A stretch of DNA of 64,000 bases from Paenibacillus cellulosilyticus (lineage in GTDB: Bacteria > Bacillota > Bacilli > Paenibacillales > Paenibacillaceae): assembly GCF_003182255.1 (NCBI RefSeq), contig NZ_QGTQ01000016.1, forward strand, positions 1 to 64,000, in the 5' to 3' direction. The notes beneath the pieces were generated by a model. It worked only from the letters and a program-made list of their open reading frames with translations. It had not been told where the DNA came from and did no database searches. The translations under genes and the position numbers were made by a program. This document shows, in pieces, positions 7,402 through 15,357 of the stretch. Within the stretch, counting starts at the first letter, position 1. Each line of letters begins with the position of its first letter.

Positions 7402-9818
7402 TCACCTCGCAGCGCCATTGGCTGTTCAGCCTCGTATTGGGAGCGCAGCAGCAGCGTTCTGCGGCTGCGCGGATCAAGCACTCGTTCGCGTATAGCGACT
7501 GCACCGCTTCGTTCCAGCCACTGCCAGACGGGCTCGCCGTACAGCGCCTCCTCTGCATAAAGCTGGAGCACGGCAGCAGCAGCATCAACTACCGCTCGCT
7601 CATCCGGCTCTGTTAAGAGCAGCTTCGCTTCCTTCACCTCGATGCCTGCGCTGCCGCCCGCATACAGCTCCCAGCCGCCCGGCACCCCGACGATGCCAAT
7701 ATCTCGAACGAGTGAGCCCGCTCGATGGAGCGGACTTGCCGATACAGCTGCGCTTACCGTTGTCGGCAGCTGCAGCCGTTCCAACCGCCGCTCCAACATC
7801 GCGCCTGTAGCAATAGAGTCGCGTACAGCGCCTCGCTCGTAGCTAATACCGCCACAAGTCACGACAGAAGCAACGGGGCGACCATATGCATAAGCTGCGA
7901 CCGGACTGCCAAGTGACTGCGCAACGCCAACCGCTTCCGCCTCGGACAAGCCAAGCAGCTCCAGCCGCCCATCACCGTTCAGCTTCGCGAGCGGCACATG
8001 ATAACGCTCGATCGCGTCAGCAATTCGCCGCAGCTGCTCCGCTGTTGTAACACCGCCATACAGTCGGGGCTGAACAGCAAAGGTGCCATTCGCTAGCAGG
8101 GCATAGCTGCCTTTCCCAGTTGCCGCGCTCGCTGTCATCTCTACTTCTGTCTCGGCCGCCGCAGTTAGCGCGGCTGACGACACCGGCGTACGATCGCTTG
8201 CACTCAGTCGACCAAGCGAGCCAATATAATATCGAATGGCCGGGCGGCACACCTTGCATCCATCAGCTGTCTGCCAACCGAGAGTCGCCATCGCTTCTCG
8301 AGTAGTCGATGTGCGGCTTGCAGCTATCGCATCCTTTAACTGCTCACGGCTGAGCGTGGTGCATCCGCATAATGGCGTCACCTTCACTGCCTCGTCTTCG
8401 CTGCTCTCCAACACACATTGCAGCAGAGCGGAGACTAGCGGCTTACAGCCGCCGCATGAGCTCGCTGCACGCGTACATTCGCGCACCTGCTCGAATGTTT
8501 CGAGCGCTTGTTCACGGATAGCCGTTGTAATCGTTCCTTTGCTAACACCATTGCAGGAGCAGATCGTTTCACTATCCGACAGCTCGCTTACATACTCGGT
8601 CGTGCCGCCACCTGCTCCACCGCCAGAAGCCGACGCTTCCTGCTCCAGAACTGAAACATCCGCCCCTTGCTTCACATAGCTGAGCAGCTTGTTGCTGTCA
8701 CTGCTATCGCCGAATAATACGGCGCCTACAATCCGATTGTCGCGAATACCGATTTTGCGGTACGTTCGGCGAATGCCGTCATACTGCAGCTGCATCGTCG
8801 ACAGCTGCGAATCATCGATGTCGCCGACCGAGAACACATCAACACCAGAAACCTTCAACTGCGAATAGAGTACCGAACCGTGGTAGCCTTCCGTCTCTTG
8901 CTCGCAGATCGCCTGCGCCAGCACTTTACCTTGCTCATATAAAGGAGCGACCAGGCCATAGACCATCCCGCGATGCTCCGCACATTCGCCAACCGCATAA
9001 ACATTCGGAACACTCGTCTCCATCCGATCGTTGACGACGATTGCGCGGCTCACTTCAATGCCGCTCTCCGCAGCAAGCCGTACATTCGGTTTAATGCCTA
9101 CTGCAATAACGACAAGATCAACCGCAAGCCGCGTGCCGTCTGTAAACTGGAGCGCTTCGACTCGCTTGCGGCCGATAATCCGCTCTGTATTGCGTTCAAG
9201 CCAAATTTTCATCCCCTGCTGCTCCAGCTCCTGCTTGAGCATATTCGCGGAATGAGGATCTAGCTGACGATTCATCAAATAACGACTGTTATGGATGACA
9301 TGAACGTCCTCCATCCCAAGATTAAGCAGTCCCCGCGCCGCCTCAAGACCTAGCAGACCACCGCCAATGACTGCAGCGCGTTTATGGTTGGCTGCCGTCT
9401 CTACCATCAGCTCGCAGTCTTTCATATTGCGAAAAGCTGTCACACCCGGCTTGTCGTTGCCCGGCAGCGGCAGCATGAATGGCAGCGATCCTGTCGCGAT
9501 AATCAATTTGTCATAAGCAATAACCCGCTTACGGTCCGTCGTCACCGTTCGACCCTTGGTGTCGATAGCAATTACCGCCTCGCCCGTATAGAGCGTAATG
9601 CCGCGTTCCTCATACCAAACGTACTCATTAATCGTAATAGCCGACATCGGCGTATCGCCCTGCAGCACTTTGGACAGCATGATTCGGTTATAGTTCGGAT
9701 GCGGCTCCGCGCCGATGATCGTAATATCGAATGCATCAGGACGCAGCTTCAATATTTCCTCGATACAGCGAACGCCCGCCATTCCGTTCCCGATGAGAAC
9801 TAGCTTCTGCCTCGTCAT
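7392..9818 (-). CDS. nasB: Nitrate reductase electron-transfer subunit (NirB-like, siroheme ligands lost)
   Basis: An 808-residue flavoprotein. The N-terminal 400 residues form an FAD/NAD(P)H disulfide-reductase-like domain (VLIGNGMAGVRCIEE, IGGGLLGLEAARGL, YAVGECAEHRG). Two BFD-type [2Fe-2S] domains follow, CSCNGVSKG...CTRAASSCGGCK and CGCTTLS...GCKVCRP. The C-terminal third resembles the sulfite/nitrite reductase half of NirB, but the four cysteines that hold the 4Fe-4S/siroheme pair are not all present: the first motif reads TCGGISYERGAVRDS and the second SASPLHRAGSLVRDIG, where nitrite reductases have SGCPRNCAEA-like sequence. I therefore assign an electron-donor role to NasC rather than nitrite reductase. 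The start is ATG 9818 with GGAGGGG nine bases upstream. It is co-transcribed with nasC (ten-base overlap). Confidence 0.88.
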   Translation of the reverse strand: MTRQKLVLIGNGMAGVRCIEEILKLRPDAFDITIIGAEPHPNYNRIMLSKVLQGDTPMSAITINEYVWYEERGITLYTGEAVIAIDTKGRTVTTDRKRVIAYDKLIIATGSLPFMLPLPGNDKPGVTAFRNMKDCELMVETAANHKRAAVIGGGLLGLEAARGLLNLGMEDVHVIHNSRYLMNRQLDPHSANMLKQELEQQGMKIWLERNTERIIGRKRVEALQFTDGTRLAVDLVVIAVGIKPNVRLAAESGIEVSRAIVVNDRMETSVPNVYAVGECAEHRGMVYGLVAPLYEQGKVLAQAICEQETEGYHGSVLYSQLKVSGVDVFSVGDIDDSQLSTMQLQYDGIRRTYRKIGIRDNRIVGAVLFGDSSDSNKLLSYVKQGADVSVLEQEASASGGGAGGGTTEYVSELSDSETICSCNGVSKGTITTAIREQALETFEQVRECTRAASSCGGCKPLVSALLQCVLESSEDEAVKVTPLCGCTTLSREQLKDAIAASRTSTTREAMATLGWQTADGCKVCRPAIRYYIGSLGRLSASDRTPVSSAALTAAAETEVEMTASAATGKGSYALLANGTFAVQPRLYGGVTTAEQLRRIADAIERYHVPLAKLNGDGRLELLGLSEAEAVGVAQSLGSPVAAYAYGRPVASVVTCGGISYERGAVRDSIATGAMLERRLERLQLPTTVSAAVSASPLHRAGSLVRDIGIVGVPGGWELYAGGSAGIEVKEAKLLLTEPDERAVVDAAAAVLQLYAEEALYGEPVWQWLERSGAVAIRERVLDPRSRRTLLLRSQYEAEQPMALRGECS

Positions 9819-9934
9819 CGTTTCCCCTCCAGGTCTCGACTCCAAATCCATCCCATTTGATCTCTATATTTTATGTAAAGATAGTTGACATATTGTTAAA
9901 TTCCCACTCGCACGCAACATCATTCAGATATATA

Positions 9935-9951
9935 TGTTAGGTTATATGACA
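9935..9951 (-). promoter_or_regulatory. GlnR/TnrA operator upstream of nasB
   Basis: The 17-mer TGTTAGGTTATATGACA matches 16 of 17 positions of the TnrA/GlnR consensus TGTNANAWWWTMTNACA, on either strand because it is palindromic. It lies 117 bp upstream of nasB, about 45 bp upstream of a weak -10-like TAACAAT on the minus strand, the geometry expected for nitrogen-limitation activation of nas genes. Confidence 0.8.
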
Positions 9952-10160
9952 TTAATCTCAATGTACTCCACTGCAGGAGAATAATCAATAGCGAATTGGC
10001 ATGATATCGAAGCCGGTTTTGAACCTTCAGAAAGGTCGACTTCATTTTATTATGTTAGAATACGTAACACAAAACTTGATTTTGCTTTACATCCGTTCCT
10101 ATGTGATAGAGAAACGTCGAGCCAATCCGATTATTTCCTCGGAAATAGACAAAATAACGC

Positions 10161-10197
10161 AAAAACAGCCCCCGCCGTCGGTTGCCGGCAGAGACTG
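10161..10197 (-). terminator. Strong terminator after the hypothetical gene at 10.2-11.1 kb
   Basis: On the minus strand a 12-bp stem (with G-U pairs) forms between CAGTCTCTGCCG and CGGCGGGGGCTG around an eight-base loop, followed by TTTTTG. It ends 15 bases past the stop codon of the gene. Confidence 0.8.
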
Positions 10198-10212
10198 CTT
10201 CATGGAACGCAT

Positions 10213-11061
10213 TTACTTTATATTTTGAACCAGCTTATCCCCCGACTCGAAGACGAATGAAGTGACCTTGTCGCTGGAAGGTATATAGGCGTTGAACGTG
10301 TTCGTACCGCTGTCGTATACGACACCACCCTTCGCTTGCAGCAGCTCCATCAAACTAACAGCTTCAAGCTTGTCGTCCTGGAATCGAACGAGTATAGAAT
10401 TGACCGGCATGCTGCTATCCGAATAGACGAGCTCATTCTGGCCATCATGATTCCAATCCCCTATTTGTGTAGGGAAGTTAAAATAGATGTTTTGTACCGG
10501 AACCCCATCCTTCATTCGGATGTAACGATCGACCGCACAGTTCGCACCACAAAAACCCGACAACCGCATATAGCTCGCTCCGAACAATTCGACCTTGTCG
10601 ATTGCTGCTTCTTCCGCGTAGACGTCGCCCCCTATCGTACCGAAATCATAGAGGTCGCTGCCTGCCGCTAATCCGATAAATACTTCTGTCGGATCATCGC
10701 TACTTGGCCTTGTATAAATCCAATAGGTCTGTCCGTCGATGTTGATCGTCCGCACACGATCGTCCGTTGCAACGGACGACGCTTTTACCTTCTGGATCGG
10801 CTGTAACGCATCCGTTACTGGTTTGAAGTTGAGCTTATATTGTTGTTGAAAAATCGATTCTGCCGTCGGCGTTTCAATGAATTTCACAGTCTCGCTGGTC
10901 GTTACCGCTGCTTCTTTCGGCGGATGCAGCTCATTATTCCGTATCCCGTCTGCGATCGTCGGTTCCTCCCGCTGCTCAGCAATAAAGTTAATCGCAACGA
11001 TTACAACAGCTGCTAATGAGACAGCTGCCGCCACCCACTTCAACCAATCCGCTCTCCTCAA
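10213..11061 (-). CDS. Hypothetical protein with N-terminal membrane anchor
   Basis: A 282-residue protein of unknown function. It has one hydrophobic segment (residues about 8-27, WLKWVAAAVSLAAVVIVAIN) with a basic N-terminus, followed by a hydrophilic, beta-rich part expected outside the membrane. Near residue 208 is IGDWNHDGQNELVYSD, an FG-GAP/VCBS-like calcium-loop pattern (DxNxDGxxE), and FCGANC contains a possible disulfide pair. The start is a TTG at 11061 with GGGGGAG six bases upstream. It is transcribed alone, between the nasB promoter and a divergent prohibitin-family gene. No family was recognised. Confidence 0.75.
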   Translation of the reverse strand: MRRADWLKWVAAAVSLAAVVIVAINFIAEQREEPTIADGIRNNELHPPKEAAVTTSETVKFIETPTAESIFQQQYKLNFKPVTDALQPIQKVKASSVATDDRVRTINIDGQTYWIYTRPSSDDPTEVFIGLAAGSDLYDFGTIGGDVYAEEAAIDKVELFGASYMRLSGFCGANCAVDRYIRMKDGVPVQNIYFNFPTQIGDWNHDGQNELVYSDSSMPVNSILVRFQDDKLEAVSLMELLQAKGGVVYDSGTNTFNAYIPSSDKVTSFVFESGDKLVQNIK

Positions 11062-11403
11062 CTTGTGCTCCCCCGTCCAATAATCATGTATCTAATAAGA
11101 CTCGTTTGGCTCCATGAAAGTTGCATCTTGGAGGCGCCATTTCCGTGCAAATGTATGCAAATATCCCGCATAGTTCCCGATTCGCCACATACGATTACAC
11201 GAAGTGAGTAGGCACAGAGCCTGGTGGGTGCCGGCAGCCCTACGTAGACATGAGTGCTGCTTAGCAGCTGTGCTGACCGCTGCTCATCTGCGATCCATTG
11301 GGCGACGGTAATTTCGAATTCTGCTCTGAAAATGCAACCGAGTGATGGTTATAGGCGTATTTCCTAATAAAACCAACATTTTACATGGGAGGTAAGCTTA
11401 ACA
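11062..11403. other. Divergent intergenic region upstream of the SPFH gene
   Basis: This 342-bp gap separates the hypothetical gene (minus) from the SPFH gene (plus). It holds no credible reading frame. A G/C-rich stretch at about 11200-11290 could fold locally (GCTGC TTA GCAGC), but I recognise no known RNA family. AT-rich sequence at 11360-11385 is the likely promoter-proximal part of the SPFH gene. Confidence 0.4.
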
Positions 11404-12330
11404 ATGAGTACTGTGACGGATTTCAACCCGAACGCACCTCGCCGCGGTCCGCAGGTAGGTCGTATTATTAGCTGGAGCGTCGGCGCCCTGCTCGTACTAA
11501 TAATTGGTTTCAACAGCTACACCACCGTCGAATATGGTCATGTTGGTCTGTACAAAACGTTCGGGAAATTAAACGACAGTGCGTTGGAGCCCGGCATTCA
11601 TTTAAAAATTCCTTTCTTCCAATCGGTCATTGAAGTGAACACGCAGGTCACGAAGGCCGAAACGGATTCGACTGCTTCCTCGAAGGATTTGCAGCCGGTA
11701 TCGACGCATGTAGCGGTGAACTACTCCGTCAATAAAGCGTCCGCGTTTAACCTAATGAATAATGTCGGTGCAAACTATGACGGCATCATTATTAATCCGG
11801 CCGTTCAAGAAATCGTGAAGGAAGTGACGGCTCGTTACCCCGCGGAGGATCTGATCGCTAAGCGGGATATCGTAGCAGGTGAGATCAGCGACCTGCTGAC
11901 GAAGCGGCTGGCGAAATACGATCTTCTTGTGAAAGAGATTAATATTGTGAATTTCAAATTCAGCGACGCCTTCAACCAATCCATCGAGGCGAAGCAGGTT
12001 GCTCAGCAGCAGGCGTTGAAAGCCGAGAATGACCTGAAGCGTGTGCAGATTGAAGCGAAGCAGCTCGTCGCGCAGGCCGAAGCCGAAGCGCAATCGCTGA
12101 AGCTGAAGAAGCAGGAAGTCACGCCGGAGCTCGTGCAGCTGAAGCAGATTGAGGTACAGGAGAAGGCGCTCGACAAATGGGACGGCCGCCTGCCAAGCGT
12201 CACCGGCGGCGCCACACCGTTCATCGATTTCTCATCCGTGCTCAATTCGAACGCAAGCTCGGGTTCAAGCCAGACGCCAGCCGTGCAGCAGTCGACGGAA
12301 GCAGATACGACGGCGCAAGCGCAGCCGTAA
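11404..12330 (+). CDS. Prohibitin / SPFH-domain membrane protein
   Basis: A 308-residue protein with one N-terminal membrane helix (about 20-40, RIISWSVGALLVLIIGFN), then an SPFH/prohibitin domain (YGHVGLYKTFGKLND...LEPGIHLKIPFFQSV, ...EIVKEVTARYPAEDLIAKR, ...LLVKEINIVNFKFSDAFNQSIEAKQVAQQQALKAE split over the domain end) and a long alanine/glutamate-rich coiled coil (about 190-255). SPFH proteins oligomerise at membranes and often organise microdomains or modulate proteases. The C-terminal 40 residues are Ser/Thr/Gln-rich and probably disordered. GGGAGG lies ten bases before the ATG. The gene is monocistronic with its own terminator. It is closer to prohibitin/HflC-type than to flotillin, judged from length and the lack of a flotillin repeat region. 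Confidence 0.9.
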   Translation: MSTVTDFNPNAPRRGPQVGRIISWSVGALLVLIIGFNSYTTVEYGHVGLYKTFGKLNDSALEPGIHLKIPFFQSVIEVNTQVTKAETDSTASSKDLQPVSTHVAVNYSVNKASAFNLMNNVGANYDGIIINPAVQEIVKEVTARYPAEDLIAKRDIVAGEISDLLTKRLAKYDLLVKEINIVNFKFSDAFNQSIEAKQVAQQQALKAENDLKRVQIEAKQLVAQAEAEAQSLKLKKQEVTPELVQLKQIEVQEKALDKWDGRLPSVTGGATPFIDFSSVLNSNASSGSSQTPAVQQSTEADTTAQAQP

Positions 12331-12342
12331 TAGTTGTGAAGG

Positions 12343-12376
12343 AACGCCTATGGCTTAATGTCATAGGCGTTTTTTT
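12343..12376 (+). terminator. Terminator of the SPFH gene
   Basis: AACGCCTATG (12343-12352) pairs perfectly with CATAGGCGTT (12362-12371) and is followed by a run of T residues to 12376, 12 bases after the stop codon. Confidence 0.9.
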
Positions 12377-12390
12377 GCGTGGCTGAGTGG

Positions 12391-13190
12391 CGACCGGTTA
12401 GAGTTGATTTTTCGCCCCTATCCGTCCCTCCCACACTCACATGACCGATTAGAGGTGATTTTCCGCCCCTAACTTTCTCTCCCACACTCACGCGACCGAT
12501 TAGAGGTGATTTTCCGCCCCTAACTTTCCCACTCACACTCACACGACCAGTTAGAGGCAATTTTTCGCCCCTAACTTTCCCACTCACACTCACATGACCG
12601 GTTAGAGGCGGTTTTCCGCCCCTAACTTTCCCACTCACACTCACATGACCGGTTAGAGGCAATTTTTCGCCCCTAACTTTCCCACTCACACTCACATGAC
12701 CAGTTAGAGGCAATTTTTCGCCCCTAACTTTCCCTCCCACACTCACGCGACCGATTAGAGGTGATTTTCCGCCCCTAACTTTCCCACTCACACTCACACG
12801 ACCGATTAGAGGCAATTTTTCGCCCCTAACTGTCCCTCCCACACTCACATGACCGATTAGAGGTGATTTTCCGCCCCTATCCGCCCCTCCCATACTCACG
12901 CGACCGGTTAGAGGTGATTTTCCGCCCCTAACTTTCCCACTCACACTCACACGACCGGTTAGAGGCAATTTTTCGCCCCTAACTTTCCCACTCACACTCA
13001 CATGACCGGTTAGAGGTGATTTTCCGCCCCTATCCCCCCCTCCCATACTCACGCGACCGGTTAGAGGCAATTTTTCGCCCCTAACTGTCCCTCCCACACT
13101 CATACGACCGATTAGAGGTGATTTTTCGCCCCTAACCGTCCCTCCCACACTCATACTACTAATTAGAGGCGGTTTCTTGCCCCTATCTGC
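12391..13190. repeat. Array A: 16 tandem 51-bp palindrome-containing repeats
   Basis: Sixteen units whose TTAGAG starts lie at 12398, then every 51 bp to 13163 (765 bp is exactly 15 x 51). Each unit has a palindromic core of the form TTAGAGG-N10-GCCCCTAA with a T-rich centre, then a pyrimidine-rich spacer (CTTTCCCACTCACACTCACA type) and a linker CGACCGG/CGACCGA. Units differ by coordinated substitutions in the core (GTGATTTTCC versus GCAATTTTTC) and the spacer. Because 51 is divisible by three, the minus strand stays open for 268 codons, but that frame lacks a binding site and is only periodicity. The function is unknown; the array lies between convergent-free genes, downstream of a terminator. 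Confidence 0.92.
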
Positions 13191-13230
13191 TCCGCATACA
13201 CCCCTAACACGTCCACTCCTAAAATTAACA

Positions 13231-13258
13231 TTTGTATATTTATAAATAGGTTTATAAT
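13231..13258 (+). promoter_or_regulatory. Probable promoter of the GH43 lipoprotein gene
   Basis: A perfect -10 TATAAT (13253-13258) sits in AT-rich DNA, with TTTGTA (13231-13236) 16 bases upstream as a possible -35. It lies 64 bp before the GH43 start. Confidence 0.4.
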
Positions 13259-13321
13259 ATTGTTAATTCGTGTCGAACAGTGTACACTAGGCTTAGACAC
13301 ATAAGGGAGGTTGCTCGCCAT

Positions 13322-14866
13322 ATGAAGAAATCGATCAAACTTGCTGCCGCTGCCGTTCTTACGGTTGCAATGTTAAGCGCTTGCAGTGACGGCAACGGTA
13401 AAGAAACGAACAGCAGCACGAACTCGCAAACAGAGACCCCAGCAGACAGCGCGAACGAAACGTCGAGCCAGACGAGTGACGCGCCTGCTGTAGAAGCACC
13501 TGTTTTTGAAAACGTATCCGTACACGACCCTTCGGTCATTAAAGTAGATGACACGTACTACGTATTCGGCTCCCACCTTGCTGCGGCGAAGACGACGGAC
13601 CTGATGAAATGGACGCTTATCGACTCTGGCGTACAAGATGGCAACGTCCTCATCCCGAACGTAACGGAAGAACTGAAGGAAACGCTCGATTGGGCAGAAT
13701 CCGACACACTATGGGCACCAGACGTTATCCAGCTTGCCGACGGTAAATTCTATATGTATTACAACGCATGCAAAGGCGACTCCCCTCGCTCGGCGCTTGG
13801 CGTTGCTGTTGCAGATAAAATCGAAGGTCCTTACAAAAATCTCGGCATCATTCTTAAATCCGGTCAATGGGGCGAAGAAAGCCCAGACGGAACAATATAC
13901 GACGCAACCACTCATCCGAACGTAGTTGACCCTGACGTATTCTTCGATAAAGACGGCAAGCTATGGATGGTATACGGTTCCTATTCCGGCGGGATCTTCA
14001 TCATGCAGATGGACGAGAAAACAGGCATGCCGCTGCCAGACCAAGGCTATGGCAAGAAGCTGCTTGGCGGCAACCACGCCCGAATCGAAGGTCCGTACAT
14101 GCTGTACAGCCCGCAAACGGACTACTACTATCTGTTCCTGTCCTACGGTGGACTTACCGCCGACGGTGGATATAACATTCGTGTTGCTCGTTCCAAGAAT
14201 CCAGACGGTCCATTCGTTGATTCCGAAGGTCAAGATATGATCGATGCAATGGGTACACCTGGCACAACGTTCGATGACCCTGCTTATGAGCCATACGGCG
14301 TGAAGCTGATGGGCAACTACAGATTCAACTCGGTAGATGGCGAGCCAACTGGAAACCCTTATGCGATTGACTACGGCTATGTTTCACCAGGCCATAACTC
14401 GGCTTACTATGACGAGAAGACAGGCCAATACTATCTCATCTTCCATACCCGCTTCCCGGGACGCGGCGAGGCGCATGAGGTTCGTGTCCATCAGATGTTC
14501 ATGAATGCGGATGGCTGGCCAGTTGTTGCTCCACACCGCTATGGCGGTGAGACGATCGGCAAGTATTCAACATCCGATATCGTCGGCGACTACAAATACG
14601 TGAACCACGGCCACGGCATTACGGCTGACATCGTGGACTCGTCCGTAGTTACGCTGTCCGAAGACGGCAAAGTAAGCGGCGCAGCGACAGGTACTTGGAA
14701 GCTGGACGGCGACCATAATGCAGTGATCTCGATTGATGGCGTCGACTACAAAGGCGTATTCCTCCGCGAATACGATGAGAGTATGGAAACGCAAGTTATG
14801 ACGTTTAGCGCATTATCAGACAATGGCGTCTCGATCTGGGGCAGCCACGTCGCAATCGAGAAGTAA
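13322..14866 (+). CDS. GH43 endo-arabinanase lipoprotein
   Basis: A 514-residue secreted glycoside hydrolase family 43 enzyme, expected to cleave alpha-1,5-linked arabinan. A signal sequence ends in the lipobox MLSAC, then a Ser/Thr/Glu-rich linker, then the five-bladed propeller. Catalytic acids of the family are visible in VHDPSVIK (base), the VDPDVFFDKDGKLWMVYGS region (modulator) and RIEGPYMLY (acid); PGHNSAYY carries the calcium-site histidine. Residues about 425-514 form the GH43_C barrel found in AbnB-type arabinanases (TGTWKLDGDH...VSIWGSHVA). The start is ATG 13322 with GGGAGG about ten bases upstream; an earlier in-frame start would spoil the signal peptide. It is very similar to the GH43 module of the SLH protein at 47.4-52.7 kb. 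Confidence 0.93.
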   Translation: MKKSIKLAAAAVLTVAMLSACSDGNGKETNSSTNSQTETPADSANETSSQTSDAPAVEAPVFENVSVHDPSVIKVDDTYYVFGSHLAAAKTTDLMKWTLIDSGVQDGNVLIPNVTEELKETLDWAESDTLWAPDVIQLADGKFYMYYNACKGDSPRSALGVAVADKIEGPYKNLGIILKSGQWGEESPDGTIYDATTHPNVVDPDVFFDKDGKLWMVYGSYSGGIFIMQMDEKTGMPLPDQGYGKKLLGGNHARIEGPYMLYSPQTDYYYLFLSYGGLTADGGYNIRVARSKNPDGPFVDSEGQDMIDAMGTPGTTFDDPAYEPYGVKLMGNYRFNSVDGEPTGNPYAIDYGYVSPGHNSAYYDEKTGQYYLIFHTRFPGRGEAHEVRVHQMFMNADGWPVVAPHRYGGETIGKYSTSDIVGDYKYVNHGHGITADIVDSSVVTLSEDGKVSGAATGTWKLDGDHNAVISIDGVDYKGVFLREYDESMETQVMTFSALSDNGVSIWGSHVAIEK

Positions 14867-14974
14867 CCTTTTCGCCCCATTCGTCTGACTGAATGTTCCT
14901 ATAACTATGTCTCGTGGTTTGCACCTCGCAACATCACGAGATTTTCGCCCTACTTATCGAAATGATACGAAAGA

Positions 14975-15004
14975 CAAACAGGCCGGTCCCCACCGGCTTG
15001 TTTG
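14975..15004 (+). terminator. Terminator of the GH43 gene
   Basis: CAAACAGGCCGGT pairs with ACCGGCTTGTTTG (one G-U pair) around a short loop. The T content lies within the 3' arm rather than beyond it, so termination may be moderate. Confidence 0.55.
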
Positions 15005-15300
15005 CTATATATCTGCAGCCCCTATGTTCAGCAGAACACAACCAACTACCCCCTCCCAACTAACTATCTCCGATCGAATGATCACGATTTAACTCGAAAG
15101 ATAGCCGAATGTTCATTTACTCACGCGCGTCCAAAAATCTCCCAATCGACTTATAGAAATTTTTACCTAATATGCTAAGATGAAACCGCATACATCTGAT
15201 GTGACCGATAACGCAGGAGGTGATCGTTTCGGCGTTGGCACAAGCCGAGGAGCATGCAAACGGGGTTGCCCAGCCTTCATAAATTCCGGCAGCCAATTCT

Positions 15301-15314
15301 CGAAAACGTTTTCA
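15301..15314 (+). promoter_or_regulatory. cre-like CcpA site upstream of GH74
   Basis: CGAAAACGTTTTCA matches 13 of 14 positions of cre (TGNAANCGNWNNCW), and its core GAAAACGTTTTC is a perfect palindrome. It lies 44 bp before the GTG start, inside the likely transcribed leader, which suits roadblock repression by CcpA; a LacI-family operator is the alternative. Confidence 0.6.
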
Positions 15315-15357
15315 TCAATAGTAGGAAAACAACCATTATTCGATCGGAGGTTTTATT

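Larger units (their letters stand above)
14867..15357 (+). other. Long leader and spacer upstream of the xyloglucanase gene
   Basis: The 490-bp gap holds the GH43 terminator, an AT-rich promoter-like patch around 15150-15180 and about 175 bp of apparent untranslated leader. The leader contains small G/C hairpins (TCGGC...GCCGA at 15229-15253, GGGTTGCCC at 15262-15272) and an AGGAGGTGATCG sequence at 15215 that is not followed by a gene. I compared it by eye with c-di-GMP, purine and ydaO riboswitch patterns and found no match. A cre-like site is annotated separately. Confidence 0.4.

Noticed and set aside
7392-9818. Calling this gene the nitrite reductase large subunit NirB/NasD
   Set aside because: The siroheme/4Fe-4S cysteine pairs are disrupted, no small subunit is next to it, and it overlaps nasC, so NasB fits better.
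12348-13154. A 268-codon minus-strand frame of 17-residue repeats (SVSGKVRGEKLPLTGH type)
   Set aside because: It is open only because the DNA repeat unit is 51 bp, a multiple of three. It has no ribosome binding site and overlaps the SPFH terminator.
12391-13190. Array A considered as a CRISPR array
   Set aside because: The whole 51-bp unit is repeated; the spacers are near-identical rather than unique, and no cas genes are in the window.
15215-15313. c-di-GMP riboswitch before GH74
   Set aside because: The GCAAACGGGG and GGTTGCC pieces are reminiscent, but the two-helix layout and the GACGCAAAGCC-type block are missing.
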